Shown: piece by piece, positions 1 to 5,460 of the stretch
Layout of the letters: each line of letters opens with the position of its first letter
Numbering within the stretch: position 1 is the stretch's first letter
Assembly (NCBI GenBank): GCA_046760985.1
Contig: JBHIFE010000076.1
Location: 1 to 6,819, forward strand
Direction: 5' to 3'
Length of the DNA: 6,819 nt
Source of the DNA: JBHIFE01 sp046760985
GTDB taxonomy: Bacteria; Chloroflexota; Dehalococcoidia; Dehalococcoidales; RBG-16-60-22
Notes under the pieces: model-generated
The model's input: the letters and a program-made list of their open reading frames with translations, nothing else
What the model was told of the DNA's origin: nothing
Databases searched by the model: none
Program-made: the position numbers and the translations under genes

Positions 1-299
1 GCGTGGATTATTCCATTCACCTGATATCTGGCATTTATTATTTCCGAAAACAGGGTCTTAGCCGGAAACATTCGGTCGATTCAGCTCTGTCAAGCCTTTC
101 CCAGCCGATTCTGGCTAACGCCTTTGGCTTGGCTATCGGGCTTTCCGTACTCTTCTTCTCTCCCTTGAGAATCCACATGCAGGCAGCATCGGTGATGTGG
201 GTAGCCATGGTGGTCTCTTCGCTGGCGGCGCTGCTTTTGATACCCATTTTTTACTCAGGAGCACGTTCTAGAGAGCCCAAAGCATGGAATCTTGAGTGA
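1..299 (+). CDS. RND/MMPL-superfamily exporter, C-terminal fragment (5' end outside window)
   Basis: This is the last 99 codons of a larger membrane protein; the reading frame is open to the window edge, so the GTG at position 3 is an internal valine codon and not a start. The fragment opens with VDYSIHLISG, matching the GxGVDYSIH signature at the start of the C-terminal transmembrane block in RND-superfamily exporters of the MMPL / COG1033 type. A short charged loop (FRKQGLSRKHSVDSAL) follows, then two hydrophobic segments at roughly fragment residues 36-53 and 62-84, the second ending in the usual LLLIPIFYS stretch before a short polar tail and TGA. Family members are proton-driven transporters of lipids, hopanoids or other hydrophobic compounds in the cytoplasmic membrane; the substrate cannot be told from this piece. 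It converges on the minus-strand gene ending at 342, and I see no clear terminator in the 42-bp gap. Confidence 0.8.
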   Translation, partial: VDYSIHLISGIYYFRKQGLSRKHSVDSALSSLSQPILANAFGLAIGLSVLFFSPLRIHMQAASVMWVAMVVSSLAALLLIPIFYSGARSREPKAWNLE

Positions 300-341
300 A
301 CTCAACAAACCCCAGCAGAAGGCAAAGGAAGGGCAGGGATT

Positions 342-551
342 CTACTTACCTTTTTTGGCGGAGTATGCTGCTCCTTCAACCAGGAAATAGACGGCGAACA
401 GGATTGCTACGGTAGCCAGCATCATGTATGAGCCTTGAGCGATCACAATGACTTGCCCGGTGAACCTGGAGATTGCAGCCAGAATTACGCAAAGGGCAGA
501 TGCTGCCGCCGCTAAATAAGCCAAGATATGATGTGTGCTTCCTACCTTCAT
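342..551 (-). CDS. Small two-helix membrane protein, function unknown (69 aa)
   Basis: I do not recognise this family. The 69-residue product has two hydrophobic segments, about residues 9-27 (Ala/Leu rich) and 42-60, joined by a short polar linker with one arginine and a glycine. The tail SAKKGK is basic, so by the positive-inside rule both ends would face the cytoplasm as a helical hairpin. The best evidence that it is a real gene is a near-perfect Shine-Dalgarno site, AAAAGGAGG, at 560-568 on the minus strand, eight bases ahead of the ATG. It is the last of three minus-strand genes, 64 bp after the pyruvate-kinase-domain gene, so it may be co-transcribed, although I found no strong promoter or terminator in that gap. 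Its size and topology resemble small membrane subunits of unknown role. Function cannot be inferred. Confidence 0.65.
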   Translation of the reverse strand: MKVGSTHHILAYLAAAASALCVILAAISRFTGQVIVIAQGSYMMLATVAILFAVYFLVEGAAYSAKKGK

Positions 552-615
552 TATTTATTCCTCCTTTTATCTACTGTTGAGATTTTACACCAAAGAGGGG
601 ATAGGGGTCACAATC

Positions 616-1179
616 CTAAAAATGAGGTTTGCACAGAATCTCTCTGACCTTGAGGTTAAAGAAGTTGTGGGAGTTAACTGGTTTGAGTACTATGGCGGCG
701 TCGACACCTTTGTCAGTGCCACCGATAGAGATGACATCCTCATCAGTGCGCACTAAGCCAGCATCAGCTGCCATCATAGCTATCTCACAGGCTACCTTTG
801 TTCCCTCGCCAAAAATCCGTAGAGTATTAGCGATTATTTCTCCAGTAACGTAGGTATTAAACTTATTGCGCACCGCCCGGCTAATTCCGGCAAAAGCATG
901 AGCAGTGGTAAGCAGTGTGCCACCCTTGCTCTCAACTATTTCTCGGTTCTTCTCGGTAAATTGCTGGACATCTGGCTCGCGGAAGCCGCTAACATGGGTT
1001 ACCACGATAACCCTTAAACCTTGAAAGACATCCATAGCCCTTACCGCGGTATCACCACTGACCGATGCCACCACTACTGTTTTGATACCTAGCTCCTCTG
1101 CCCGCTTTTTGGCAATGCGTAACACTTCTTCAGTATTTTCTCTACCCGGATTTTCAAAGTAAACTGTCTTTGTTTCCAT
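616..1179 (-). CDS. Stand-alone pyruvate kinase alpha/beta (C-terminal) domain protein
   Basis: The 187-residue product resembles the free-standing proteins built on the pyruvate kinase C-terminal alpha/beta fold (PK_C type). In full-length pyruvate kinase this domain holds the allosteric site and no catalysis. Visible features are an N-terminal FENPGRENTEEVL segment, a first beta-alpha unit ending in VVVASVSGDTA (about residues 35-45), VTHVSGFREPD, the TTAHAFAG block and a C-terminal ADAGLVRTDEDVISIGGTDKGVDAAIVLKP stretch typical of the family. Catalytic pyruvate kinase domains are absent. I chose the ATG at 1177-1179 because GAAAGGGGAAG lies just ahead of it and the family begins with METK-like sequence; the frame could start 12 codons earlier at 1215, but that extension looks unlike the family. 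It lies 58 bp after the FAH-family gene in the same direction and probably shares its transcript. The role is unknown; small-molecule binding or regulation is an inference from the fold. Confidence 0.82.
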   Translation of the reverse strand: METKTVYFENPGRENTEEVLRIAKKRAEELGIKTVVVASVSGDTAVRAMDVFQGLRVIVVTHVSGFREPDVQQFTEKNREIVESKGGTLLTTAHAFAGISRAVRNKFNTYVTGEIIANTLRIFGEGTKVACEIAMMAADAGLVRTDEDVISIGGTDKGVDAAIVLKPVNSHNFFNLKVREILCKPHF

Positions 1180-1237
1180 ACTTCCCCTTTCTAGTTTGGT
1201 AAATCTCTTAAACATTTAGTCAACTGCCCTTGGCTAT

Positions 1238-1990
1238 CTAGACTACATAATTTCTAAGGGTGCCTATTGGCTCTATCTTTACCTCTATAGTATCGCCCGG
1301 TTTCATCGGACCGATGCCACTAGGTGTTCCGGTAGCAATAACATCACCAGGCAATAACGTCATTATGTGAGAGATAAAGCTCACCAGTTCTGGAACAGAA
1401 AAGATAAGGTCATTAGTGCTAGTCTGCTGTTTAAGTTCACCATTGAGATAAGTTTCCAGATAAACACTACTCGGGTCAAGCTCAGTCTCTACGCAGGGAC
1501 CAATGGCAGCAAAAGTATTAAAACTTTTGGCTCTAGTCCACTGTTTATCCCGATATTGAAGGTCACGCGCAGTAACATCATTGAAGCAGGTATATCCCAG
1601 AATATGGCTCATTGCCTCTTTTGTGGATACTCGCCAGGTCTGGCTCTTAATAACTACTCCCAATTCACCTTCGTAATCAACCCGATTTGACGATTCAGGA
1701 TAAACGATTTTATCTTCGGGACCGATTACTGAGGTTGACGGTTTGAGGAAAATCAGTGGTTCGGCAGGAATAGGCATTTTTATTTCTTCAGCGTGGCTAT
1801 GATAGTTAAGTCCCAGGGCTACAATTTTAGACGGAGTGCACGGCGGCAGGAGCTTAAGGTCACTTAGTTTATAGTAGCGGTTATATCCTTTAAGCTGGCG
1901 GTAAGGTGTACCGGCAAGGCTCTGAACTAATTCGCCATCCCAGATTCCGTATTCAGCCTTTTTATCGACAATATAGCGCACAATCTTCAT
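1238..1990 (-). CDS. Fumarylacetoacetate hydrolase (FAH) family protein
   Basis: The complete 250-residue protein shows the FAH-family architecture: a small N-terminal domain (about 1-50, MKIVRYIVDKKAEYGIWDG) and the mixed-beta-roll catalytic domain. Motifs in order are GLNYHSHAEE (60-69, with the His66/Glu69 pair typical of the active site), FLKP (81-84), DYEGELGVV (metal ligands Glu107 and Glu109), NDVTARDLQ (metal ligand Asp138), KSFNTF (Lys155) and PGDVIATGTPSG (214-225). The family uses Mg2+ or Mn2+ to hydrolyse or isomerise diketo acids: fumarylacetoacetate, acylpyruvates, oxaloacetate decarboxylation or tautomerisation, 2-hydroxyhepta-2,4-diene-1,7-dioate isomerisation. Sequence alone does not separate these activities, and no aromatic degradation genes are in view. 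It is a cytosolic enzyme. It heads a minus-strand group and diverges from argJ. There is no Shine-Dalgarno at usable distance from the ATG; the nearest AAAGGA is about 20 bases upstream, consistent with a near-leaderless mRNA. Confidence 0.9.
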   Translation of the reverse strand: MKIVRYIVDKKAEYGIWDGELVQSLAGTPYRQLKGYNRYYKLSDLKLLPPCTPSKIVALGLNYHSHAEEIKMPIPAEPLIFLKPSTSVIGPEDKIVYPESSNRVDYEGELGVVIKSQTWRVSTKEAMSHILGYTCFNDVTARDLQYRDKQWTRAKSFNTFAAIGPCVETELDPSSVYLETYLNGELKQQTSTNDLIFSVPELVSFISHIMTLLPGDVIATGTPSGIGPMKPGDTIEVKIEPIGTLRNYVV

Positions 1991-2001
1991 CGTTAAAGTT
2001 A

Positions 2002-2030
2002 AGTTTATTCCTTTAGGAAGTGAATTTCAA
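2002..2030 (-). promoter_or_regulatory. Predicted promoter of the FAH-family gene, near-leaderless
   Basis: Read on the minus strand, TTGAAA (2025-2030) is followed after exactly 17 bases by TAAACT (2002-2007). These match the sigma70-type -35 (5 of 6) and -10 (4 of 6) hexamers. Transcription would start near 1995, about five bases before the ATG at 1990, leaving no room for a ribosome binding site; none is seen there. Prediction by eye only. Confidence 0.5.
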
Positions 2031-2048
2031 GCATAGTCAGGCTGGCGA

Positions 2049-2077
2049 TTGTCTAGTGGTGTTCGGTGTGGTATAGT
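2049..2077 (+). promoter_or_regulatory. Predicted promoter of the argJ-argB-argD operon, apparently leaderless
   Basis: TTGTCT (2049-2054, 4 of 6 to the -35 consensus) is followed after 17 bases by TATAGT (2072-2077, 5 of 6 to the -10 consensus), and a TGG directly before it (2069-2071) gives an extended -10 of the form TGnTATAGT. Only seven bases (TTTGGTG) separate the -10 from the ATG at 2085, so the expected transcription start falls on or next to the start codon. No Shine-Dalgarno site is present. This supports ATG 2085 as the argJ start, because the in-frame TTG at 2049 is part of the -35 itself. Confidence 0.55.
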
Positions 2078-2084
2078 TTTGGTG

Positions 2085-3281
2085 ATGAAAATCAAGTTTA
2101 TTACCTCGGGTGGCGTCACCGCTCCCCGTGGCTTTCTTGCTGGTGCCACCTACGCTGGTATCAAGAAAAAAGATGGCTTTGACCTTGGTATCCTCTTTTC
2201 CGAAGTACCCTGTGCCACTGCAGCTCTGTTTACTACTAACCGAATTAAGGCGGCGCCGGTAGTTTTGTGCCAGCAGCGGTTACGAGGTGGGAGAGCTGTA
2301 GCTGTAGTGGTAAATAGTGGCTGTGCCAACGCCTGTACTGGTGAGCAGGGTCTGGCTGACGCTGCCGAAATGGCAAAGCTAACTGCTGAGGCAATTGGCG
2401 CCTCATCTGAGGAGGTGTTGGTAGCCAGCACCGGCGTAATCGGTCAGCCGTTACCGATGGAGCGTTTGAGGGCTGGCATCAGACAGATTGTCCTTACCAG
2501 AGATGGTGGTCATGAGCTAGCCAAAGCGATGATGACTACTGACACTGTGCCTAAGGAGGCAGCAGTCGGGATTGATGACGAGTTCATCATTGCTGGGGTA
2601 GCCAAGGGTGCCGGGATGATTCATCCTGATCTGGCTACTTTGCTTTGTTTTCTAACTACTGATGCCAGTGTGGATATAAATTTTCTCAGGTTTACACTGC
2701 GTCAGGCGGTGGATATTTCCTTTAATATGGTTTCAATTGACGATGATACCAGTCCCAGTGATATGGTGCTAATAATGGCTAATGGACTGGCTGGGAACGA
2801 GTTCATCTCACAAGGTAGTCGGCAGGCTGGTGCTTTCCAGCAAGCCCTTAATCAACTTTGTCTCCATTTGGCTAAATCCATTGCTCGGGATGGTGAAGGG
2901 GCAACTAAGCTTATTGAGGTTACCGTTCGTGGGGCACCAAGTGTGGCTGAGGCTAGGTTAGCCGCCCGAACGGTGGTAGGGTCACCGCTGGTGAAGGCAG
3001 CCATACACGGTAGCGATCCTAATTGGGGGCGGATTATGGCAGCGCTGGGGCGGAGCGGGGTAGAGGTGATGGAATCAAAGATTGACCTTTACTTGGGTGA
3101 TATCTGTCTGGTGAGGGCTGGACGCCCGTTACCCTTTAACAGGGAAGAGGTGGTAAGAGTATTAGATGGGAGTGAGGTATCTATAGTTTTGCATCTTAAT
3201 CTGGGAAGTGCTACTGCCACTGCTTGGGGCTGTGACTTGTCTGAGGAATATGTAACTATTAACAGTCAATATACAACCTGA
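2085..3281 (+). CDS. argJ: Glutamate N-acetyltransferase / ornithine acetyltransferase ArgJ
   Basis: ArgJ transfers acetyl from N-acetylornithine to glutamate, giving ornithine and regenerating N-acetylglutamate (cyclic arginine pathway). Some ArgJ proteins also use acetyl-CoA; sequence inspection cannot decide which type this is. The 398-residue product is of normal family length and intact. Family marks are VNSGCANACTG in the N-terminal part, the ASTGVIG block, AMMTTDT, and the self-cleavage region KGAGMIHPDLATLL, where Thr185 would become the N-terminal nucleophile of the beta chain after the Ala184-Thr185 bond is cut. Later come IDDDTSPSDM, DPNWGRI and the C-terminal TINSQYTT, close to the usual INADYTT ending. 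The frame is open further upstream (in-frame TTG 2049), but MKIKFITSGGVTAPRGF is the expected N-terminus and the promoter geometry favours ATG 2085. It is the first gene of argJ-argB-argD, with 14 bp to argB. It is cytosolic. Confidence 0.95.
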   Translation: MKIKFITSGGVTAPRGFLAGATYAGIKKKDGFDLGILFSEVPCATAALFTTNRIKAAPVVLCQQRLRGGRAVAVVVNSGCANACTGEQGLADAAEMAKLTAEAIGASSEEVLVASTGVIGQPLPMERLRAGIRQIVLTRDGGHELAKAMMTTDTVPKEAAVGIDDEFIIAGVAKGAGMIHPDLATLLCFLTTDASVDINFLRFTLRQAVDISFNMVSIDDDTSPSDMVLIMANGLAGNEFISQGSRQAGAFQQALNQLCLHLAKSIARDGEGATKLIEVTVRGAPSVAEARLAARTVVGSPLVKAAIHGSDPNWGRIMAALGRSGVEVMESKIDLYLGDICLVRAGRPLPFNREEVVRVLDGSEVSIVLHLNLGSATATAWGCDLSEEYVTINSQYTT

Positions 3282-3295
3282 AGGTAGGGATTGAG

Positions 3296-4081
3296 TTGGA
3301 TAAAGTTATCGTAGTTAAGATAGGCGGGACTACCTTGGGTAGTCAGGATACTACCATTGAGGACATAGTGTCTCTTCAGCAGCAGGGTAAATTATTGGTG
3401 GTAGTCCACGGCGGTGGTAATTTGGTAACCGAGTGGCTTTCCAAGCAGGGGATTTCCACCCGATTTGTTCACGGTGAGCGGATAACGGATAAGGCAACAC
3501 TGGAGATGGTGACGGCAGTGCTGGCTGGATTGACCAATAAGGAAATTGTGGCGGCTATTAACAGATTGGGTGGGCGAGCTATAGGCATTAGTGGTGTGGA
3601 TGGGGCTCTTATTCAGGGCAAGATTGGGGACATAGAGCTGGGCTATGTGGGAACGGTGGTGAAGGTAAACACTGCACCTCTGGCAGCTCTGTTGCAAGCC
3701 GGTTACGTTCCGGTTATTGCTCCCCTTATTCTTCATTCATTTGATAAGCCAGATGATGCGCCACAGATACTTAACATTAATGGTGACCCTTTAGCTGGTG
3801 AAATAGCCGCTGCCATTGGTGCAGAAAGACTCGTCTTTTTAACCGATGTAGAGGGTGTCTGTGACCAATCGGGTAAGTTGCTAGCCAAGTTATCATCTAG
3901 CGAGGCTGAGGCTTTAATTACTTCCGGCGTGGCTTCTGGAGGAATGATTCCTAAGATTAAAGCCTGCCTGAAAGCTTTAGCCAGCACTCCAACCACACGC
4001 ATCATTGACGGCAGGCAGCTACATGCCCTGCTGCGGGAGATGGAGGGCAAAGGTGGGGGCACAACCATCATCAAAAGATAA
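3296..4081 (+). CDS. argB: Acetylglutamate kinase ArgB, short form
   Basis: ArgB phosphorylates the gamma-carboxylate of N-acetylglutamate with ATP, the second committed step of arginine synthesis. The 261-residue protein belongs to the amino acid kinase family: VVKIGG (Lys8, phosphate binding), VVHGGG (36-41), ERITD (61-65), NINGD (160-164), FLTDVEGV (181-188), GGMIPKI (215-221, with Lys220 near ATP) and a GGGTTI C-terminus. The start is TTG at 3296; AAGGTAGGGA lies just upstream and no in-frame ATG is available before residue 71. The protein begins directly at the first beta strand and so lacks the roughly 20-25-residue N-terminal helix that arginine-inhibited, hexameric acetylglutamate kinases carry; length and start resemble the arginine-insensitive E. 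coli enzyme. LysZ of the LysW lysine pathway is a related alternative, but the argJ neighbour and the absence of a lysW in view favour ArgB. Confidence 0.94.
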   Translation: MDKVIVVKIGGTTLGSQDTTIEDIVSLQQQGKLLVVVHGGGNLVTEWLSKQGISTRFVHGERITDKATLEMVTAVLAGLTNKEIVAAINRLGGRAIGISGVDGALIQGKIGDIELGYVGTVVKVNTAPLAALLQAGYVPVIAPLILHSFDKPDDAPQILNINGDPLAGEIAAAIGAERLVFLTDVEGVCDQSGKLLAKLSSSEAEALITSGVASGGMIPKIKACLKALASTPTTRIIDGRQLHALLREMEGKGGGTTIIKR

Positions 4082-4091
4082 AGGTGATAAG

Positions 4092-5276
4092 GTGAATCGC
4101 TGGCAGGAGCTTGAGCGCAAATACCTGATGAATACTGTTGAGCGGGTACCGGTGACTCTGGTCAGGGGGGAAGGAGCCCGGGTATGGGATGAGGATGGTC
4201 GGGAGTATCTGGACTTTGTTGGTGGCTGGGCGGTCAATAGTCTGGGGCACTGTCCCTCGGTGGTTATTCAGGCAGTAACCGAGCAGGTGCATACTCTTAT
4301 TCAGACTTCAAATCAGTTCTATACTATTCCCCAGATTCGCCTGGCGGAGCTTCTGGTCAGTAATAGCTGTCTGGATAAGGTCTTTTTTTGTAATAGTGGT
4401 GCCGAGGCCAATGAGGGAGCGGTAAAACTAGCCCGTCGCTATGGGCAGCGCCACTTGAACGGAGCCTATGAGGTTATCAGTGCCATTGGTTCCTTTCATG
4501 GGCGTACTCTGGGCATGGTGGCAGCTACCGGGCAGCCTAAATTTCAAAAGCCATATGTTCCTTTGCCCCCCGGTTTTATTAACGTAGAGTATAACAAGAT
4601 TGAGGCGATAAAGGCGGCTACCACCAGTCAAACCTGTGCGGTGATGCTGGAGCCAGTGCAAGGAGAAGGAGGGGTCATCCTGCCTGACGATAATTATCTG
4701 AAGATGGTAAGGGATTGGTGTGACCAGAAGGGCATTCTACTTATGTTGGATGAACTTCAAACTGGAGTGGGCAGACTCGGGACACTTTTTGCCTATGAGC
4801 AGTATGGCATTGAACCTGACATAATGACTCTGGCTAAGGGCTTGGGCAGTGGCATACCAATCGGGGCAATTCTAGCCAAGGAGAGAGCCTCTGTTTTTGT
4901 TCCCGGAGAGCACGGCTCCACTTTTGGTGGTAATCCTTTAGTCTGTGCTGCGGCTTATGCCACACTGAATTTTATTATTGATAATCATATTCCGGAGAAA
5001 GTCAGGAAGGTGGGGCAGTATCTTATTGATAGTCTGGAAAACTTGAGACAGAAATACCAGTTTGTCACCGAGGTGCGGGGGCGCGGGTTGCTGGTAGCTA
5101 TGGAGTTTGACCGTGATATTGCCGGGGCAGCGGTTACGGCTTGCATTGACCAAGGTTTGCTGGTCAACCGGGTGAAGCCCAATGCCCTGCGCTTTATGCC
5201 CCCCCTTATTATTGATTATGGTGAGGTTGATGAGGCAGTGGGCATTTTAGATAAGGCACTGTTCAGTATCGGGTAA
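4092..5276 (+). CDS. argD: Acetylornithine aminotransferase ArgD
   Basis: ArgD is a PLP-dependent class III aminotransferase that converts N-acetylglutamate semialdehyde plus glutamate into N-acetylornithine and 2-oxoglutarate. The 394-residue product is full length. Visible family marks are FCNSGAEANEGAVKLAR (cofactor phosphate region), SFHGRTLG, EPVQGEGGV, MLDELQTGVGR with Asp220 contacting the pyridine nitrogen, TLAKGLGSGIPIG with Lys249 as the Schiff-base lysine, and HGSTFGGNPL. The start is GTG at 4092, ten bases after the argB stop, preceded by AAGGTGAT; the product then begins VNRWQELERKYLMNTVERVPVTLVRGEGARVWD, the normal N-terminus. The frame stays open back to 4005 inside argB, but that extension does not look like protein of this family. 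The same enzyme class can act on succinyl-diaminopimelate or LysW-linked substrates; operon context supports arginine. ArgC, whose product it uses, must be encoded elsewhere. Confidence 0.94.
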   Translation: MNRWQELERKYLMNTVERVPVTLVRGEGARVWDEDGREYLDFVGGWAVNSLGHCPSVVIQAVTEQVHTLIQTSNQFYTIPQIRLAELLVSNSCLDKVFFCNSGAEANEGAVKLARRYGQRHLNGAYEVISAIGSFHGRTLGMVAATGQPKFQKPYVPLPPGFINVEYNKIEAIKAATTSQTCAVMLEPVQGEGGVILPDDNYLKMVRDWCDQKGILLMLDELQTGVGRLGTLFAYEQYGIEPDIMTLAKGLGSGIPIGAILAKERASVFVPGEHGSTFGGNPLVCAAAYATLNFIIDNHIPEKVRKVGQYLIDSLENLRQKYQFVTEVRGRGLLVAMEFDRDIAGAAVTACIDQGLLVNRVKPNALRFMPPLIIDYGEVDEAVGILDKALFSIG

Positions 5277-5282
5277 TCAGGA

Positions 5283-5330
5283 GTTACCGGTTATTTATTG
5301 ACCCGCCTCTTCAGGTTTTTATCTGGTAAC
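5283..5330 (+). repeat. Imperfect inverted repeat after argD, 32-base loop
   Basis: GTTACCGG (5283-5290) can pair with CTGGTAAC (5323-5330): eight base pairs including one G-U, around a 32-base loop. The first arm can instead pair with GGTAA at 5272-5276, which includes the argD stop codon (5 bp), so two exclusive folds are possible. No T-tract follows the downstream arm, so it is not a standard intrinsic terminator, although a weak three-pair CCT/AGG hairpin followed by TTTTT lies inside the loop near 5307-5320. The role in transcription termination or mRNA 3'-end stability is uncertain. Confidence 0.35.
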
Positions 5331-5363
5331 ATTATCCCCCCTTTAATTATGGTGTGTAGTTGT

Positions 5364-5385
5364 GGGGTTGGGGGTGGGGGCAGGG
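5364..5385 (+). other. G-quadruplex-type G tract upstream of the HEPN gene
   Basis: Four G runs of 4, 5, 5 and 3 bases lie on the + strand, separated by loops TT, T and CA. This satisfies the usual pattern for an intramolecular three-tetrad quadruplex with very short loops. It lies between argD and the HEPN-domain gene, ending 21 bases before the TATAAT at 5407, so it covers the area where a -35 element would be expected to begin. Folding is predicted from pattern only. Confidence 0.6.
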
Positions 5386-5406
5386 AGTGTAATTAATCTT
5401 TCGGTG

Positions 5407-5412
5407 TATAAT
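5407..5412 (+). promoter_or_regulatory. Consensus -10 element (TATAAT) for the HEPN-domain gene
   Basis: A perfect TATAAT hexamer stands 48 bases before the ATG at 5461. Transcription would start near 5419, leaving a leader of about 40 bases that contains the AAAGGGGG ribosome binding site (5443-5450). At 17-base spacing the -35 position reads GGAGTG, a poor match, so the promoter would depend on the -10 or on an activator, or is not a standard sigma70 promoter. Confidence 0.45.
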
Positions 5413-5460
5413 ATATGAGTAAGCAAGTGATACAAGGTAATCAAAGGGGGAAGAGAAAAT

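Noticed and set aside
1180..1215. Upstream ATG at 1215 for the pyruvate-kinase-domain gene
   Set aside because: The 12 extra residues (MFKRFTKLERGS) look unlike the family, and the ATG at 1179 has GAAAGGGGAAG just before it.
1218..1223. TTGACT (minus strand) as a -35 for the pyruvate-kinase-domain gene
   Set aside because: No convincing -10 hexamer occurs at 16-18 bases, and the gene is close enough behind the FAH gene to share its transcript.
2021..2029. TGAATTTCA palindrome as a possible ArgR operator near argJ
   Set aside because: It is a single nine-base element, overlaps the FAH-side -35 and lacks the paired 18-bp ARG-box layout; too weak to call.
2049..2084. In-frame N-terminal extension of argJ from TTG 2049 (MSSGVRCGIVLV...)
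   Set aside because: The TTG coincides with the predicted -35 hexamer, the extension does not resemble ArgJ N-termini, and there is no ribosome binding site ahead of it.
3392..4074. Antisense open frames across argB (and similar ones in argJ and argD)
   Set aside because: They lie wholly inside strongly supported genes, show no family resemblance and have low-complexity composition typical of shadow frames.
4005..4091. In-frame extension of argD into the 3' end of argB
   Set aside because: It overlaps coding sequence of argB in another frame, and GTG 4092 has an AAGGTGAT site and yields the normal ArgD N-terminus.
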